64,000 nucleotides of DNA from Dethiobacter alkaliphilus. Its GTDB lineage: Bacteria; Bacillota; Dethiobacteria; DTU022; UBA8154. Numbering within the stretch: the first letter of the stretch is position 1; each line of letters starts with the position of its first letter. The notes under the pieces were generated by a model. The model made no database searches. It was not told where the DNA came from and saw nothing but the letters and a program-made list of their open reading frames with translations. Positions 63,452-64,000 of this stretch are shown piece after piece. The translations under genes and the position numbers were made by a program. The stretch lies in the NCBI GenBank assembly GCA_016841605.1, contig JAENYV010000002.1, positions 248,001 through 312,000 of the forward strand, given 5' to 3'.

Positions 63452-64000
63452 CCGCCCTCTGACGTTTGGTCAAAGCTATAAAGACATCATCCAGAGACGG
63501 AACTATGGGTCTGGGTTCTGCTCCGCTGAAATCGTGTAAATCTCCCAGATACTTCTCATCAGCCAATAAAACATGGATTAAGGAACCGTGAATGGAGCAG
63601 TCTTTAACATAGGACAAATTCTCAAGAGCATCGATCCTCTCCATAGCCTGTGGTATAGCCAGCTCTACCAGGAGGCCCTGAAGCGTATTCCTTTTCAGGT
63701 ACCCGGGCGTATCAACGGCCATCAGCTTCCCCGCTGAAATGAAAGCAATTTTATGGCAGCGCTCGGCTTCATCCATAAAATGCGTGGTAACCATAACAGT
63801 TGTCCCCTGGTTAGCTAATTCCTGAATAATATTGAAAAACATCCTCCGGCTGGTGGGGCTCACTCCACTGGTGGGTTCATCCAAAAAGACAATGGAAGGA
63901 CGGGCGATAATAGCGCAGCCCAGGGCCAGGCGCTGCTTCCAGCCCCCGCTGAGATTGGCGACGAGTTCCTTTTCCCGGCAATGCAAACCGGCCATTGCCA
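63435..64000 (-). CDS. ABC transporter ATP-binding protein (N-terminus beyond window)
   Basis: The last 188 codons are visible; the gene runs off the right edge on its 5' side. Signature LSGGWKQRLALGCAI, Walker B IVFLDEPTSGVSP and H-loop TTHFMDEAERC are seen; Walker A must lie outside. The C-terminal domain fits YbhF/CcmA-type exporters. It overlaps the permease gene by 17 bp. Confidence 0.92.
   Translation of the reverse strand, partial: AMAGLHCREKELVANLSGGWKQRLALGCAIIARPSIVFLDEPTSGVSPTSRRMFFNIIQELANQGTTVMVTTHFMDEAERCHKIAFISAGKLMAVDTPGYLKRNTLQGLLVELAIPQAMERIDALENLSYVKDCSIHGSLIHVLLADEKYLGDLHDFSGAEPRPIVPSLDDVFIALTKRQRAGEGNA

Overview
The window looks like chromosomal DNA from an anaerobic, endospore-forming member of the Bacillota (class Clostridia). 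The evidence is a full division and cell-wall (dcw) cluster containing a SpoVD-type penicillin-binding protein, a Spo0E-like phosphatase gene, a MurE and DapL set for meso-diaminopimelate peptidoglycan, a 6S RNA next to aspS, the complete selA/selB/selC selenocysteine set, and an oxygen-sensitive flavin and iron-sulfur operon of the Hdr/Flx/Etf type. Species cannot be named from sequence alone. Good Shine-Dalgarno sequences are common, and an unusual share of genes appear to start with TTG or GTG. Two and possibly three genes appear to start with other codons.

Layout. Almost everything from 1 to 49,850 is on the minus strand. Positions 1-15,572 hold the dcw cluster, read from mraZ (with three MraZ boxes) through rsmH, ftsL, spoVD, murE, murF, mraY, murD, ftsW, murG, murB, murA and ftsQ to a truncated ftsA; murC is missing. 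Then come mgtE with its terminator, a 6S RNA with its own promoter, and aspS. Next is a stress, repair and secretion block: a DUF89 phosphatase, dtd, relA, recJ, a LapA-like membrane protein, secF and secD. It is followed by ogt and a partial histidine operon (hisH-hisA-hisF-hisI).

The lysine and diaminopimelate region has two parts. lysA-dapF-dapL sits behind a lysine riboswitch with a clear promoter and terminator. asd-lysC follows after about 800 bp without a gene, filled by two large nested inverted-repeat elements. After an RseC-like protein, a flavoprotein and a methyltransferase comes an eight-gene redox operon (41,437-49,844): HdrD-like iron-sulfur protein, EtfB, EtfA, HdrA, MvhD/FlxD-like, FlxC-like, FlxB-like and FlxA-like. 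It looks like the parts list of one flavin-based electron-bifurcating or -confurcating assembly that links NAD(H), Etf and a CCG-type iron-sulfur centre.

From 50,342 the strands are mixed: a Spo0E-like gene with a Spo0A-box-like site; selB and selA; a plus-strand MFS transporter and a 51-residue zinc-ribbon gene lying between selA and the tRNA-Sec gene; a TPR membrane protein; a coiled-coil zinc-ribbon protein, a Nif3/DUF34 protein and trmK; a GntR-controlled ABC transporter with a visible promoter and operator; and, at the right edge, a drug- or lipid-type ABC exporter with a TetR regulator, the ATPase being cut by the window end.
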